Positions 33,152 through 33,158 of a stretch of DNA of 33,158 bases are shown one piece after another. Each line of letters begins with the position of its first letter. Positions within the stretch are counted from its first letter, which is position 1. The stretch lies in NCBI GenBank assembly GCA_947453195.1, contig CANGFO010000022.1, forward strand, positions 1-33,158. Reading direction: 5' to 3'. The notes beneath the pieces are model-generated. The model was not told the origin of the DNA. It worked only from the letters and a program-made list of their open reading frames with translations, and ran no database searches. The position numbers and the translations under genes were made by a program. Origin of the DNA: Flavobacteriaceae bacterium. Lineage in GTDB: Bacteria > Bacteroidota > Bacteroidia > Flavobacteriales > Flavobacteriaceae.

Positions 33152-33158
33152 GATATTA

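Noticed and set aside
33119..33158. tRNA gene 3' end at the right edge
   Set aside because: The reverse complement ends CCCGTCCGGTCCGC like many tRNAs, but the preceding bases (TAATAT) do not fit a T-loop with TTC and the conserved A. The body lies outside the window, so no tRNA is called.
1..33158. CRISPR array, rRNA or insertion sequence
   Set aside because: No regularly spaced repeats, no rRNA-like stretches, and no transposase or terminal inverted repeats typical of an IS were seen.

Overview
The window looks like one complete integrative genomic island of an AT-rich member of the Bacteroidota (possibly a Chitinophagaceae-like environmental species). This rests on an RteC-domain protein, a Bacteroidetes-type tyrosine integrase lacking the first catalytic arginine, TAnnTTTG-like promoter boxes and weak ribosome binding sites. 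A 16-bp direct repeat (core TTTGCGGACCGGACGG) lies at both extremes (167-182 and 33136-33151). The integrase reads leftward just inside the right copy, and matching inverted 12-bp and 8-bp motifs sit inside both ends. Outside the left copy is the start of a chromosomal minus-strand gene for an exported protein.

Region 1 (351-1913): an XRE regulator, a LuxR-type HTH protein with a degenerate receiver-like domain, and a small unknown ORF. Region 2 (1918-25798): one long, tightly packed plus-strand capsule/exopolysaccharide operon. It encodes a Wza-like export lipoprotein, a Wzc-like tyrosine autokinase with a hexanucleotide-encoded (YG)10 tail, an asparagine synthetase fused to a GT4 glycosyltransferase, and a UDP-HexNAc dehydrogenase. 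Next come a membrane transglutaminase-like protein with a (YN)4 repeat, a Wzm/Wzt ABC exporter, a GT10 fucosyltransferase-like enzyme, many GT2/GT4/CgeB-like glycosyltransferases and a Wzy-like polymerase. The operon ends with a NodU-type carbamoyltransferase, a CpsB/YwqE-type PHP phosphatase and a very diverged, truncated, catalytically dead-looking carbamoyltransferase relative. A strong terminator follows. Region 3 (25886-26986, minus): a WecA/TagO-like initiating sugar-phosphate transferase converging on that terminator.

Region 4 (27070-32903): mobility and stability genes. These are a three-gene minus-strand operon starting with an HTH_17 protein, an XRE+RteC pair ending in a perfect 36-bp palindromic terminator, two paralogous DUF6088/AbiEi-like antitoxins with matching promoter/operators, an AbiEii-like toxin and the tyrosine integrase.

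Working model (inference): lipid-linked glycan is started by the WecA-like enzyme, extended by about ten glycosyltransferase domains, decorated with amidated uronic acid, fucose-like sugar and carbamoyl groups, and exported by Wzm/Wzt and/or a Wzy/Wzc/Wza route. Wzc and the PHP phosphatase set the phosphotyrosine cycle. The AbiE system would stabilise the element. The most novel items are the capsule-as-cargo island, the AsnB-GT4 fusion, the pseudo-carbamoyltransferase, the two tyrosine-dipeptide microsatellites in one operon, and the duplicated AbiEi promoters.
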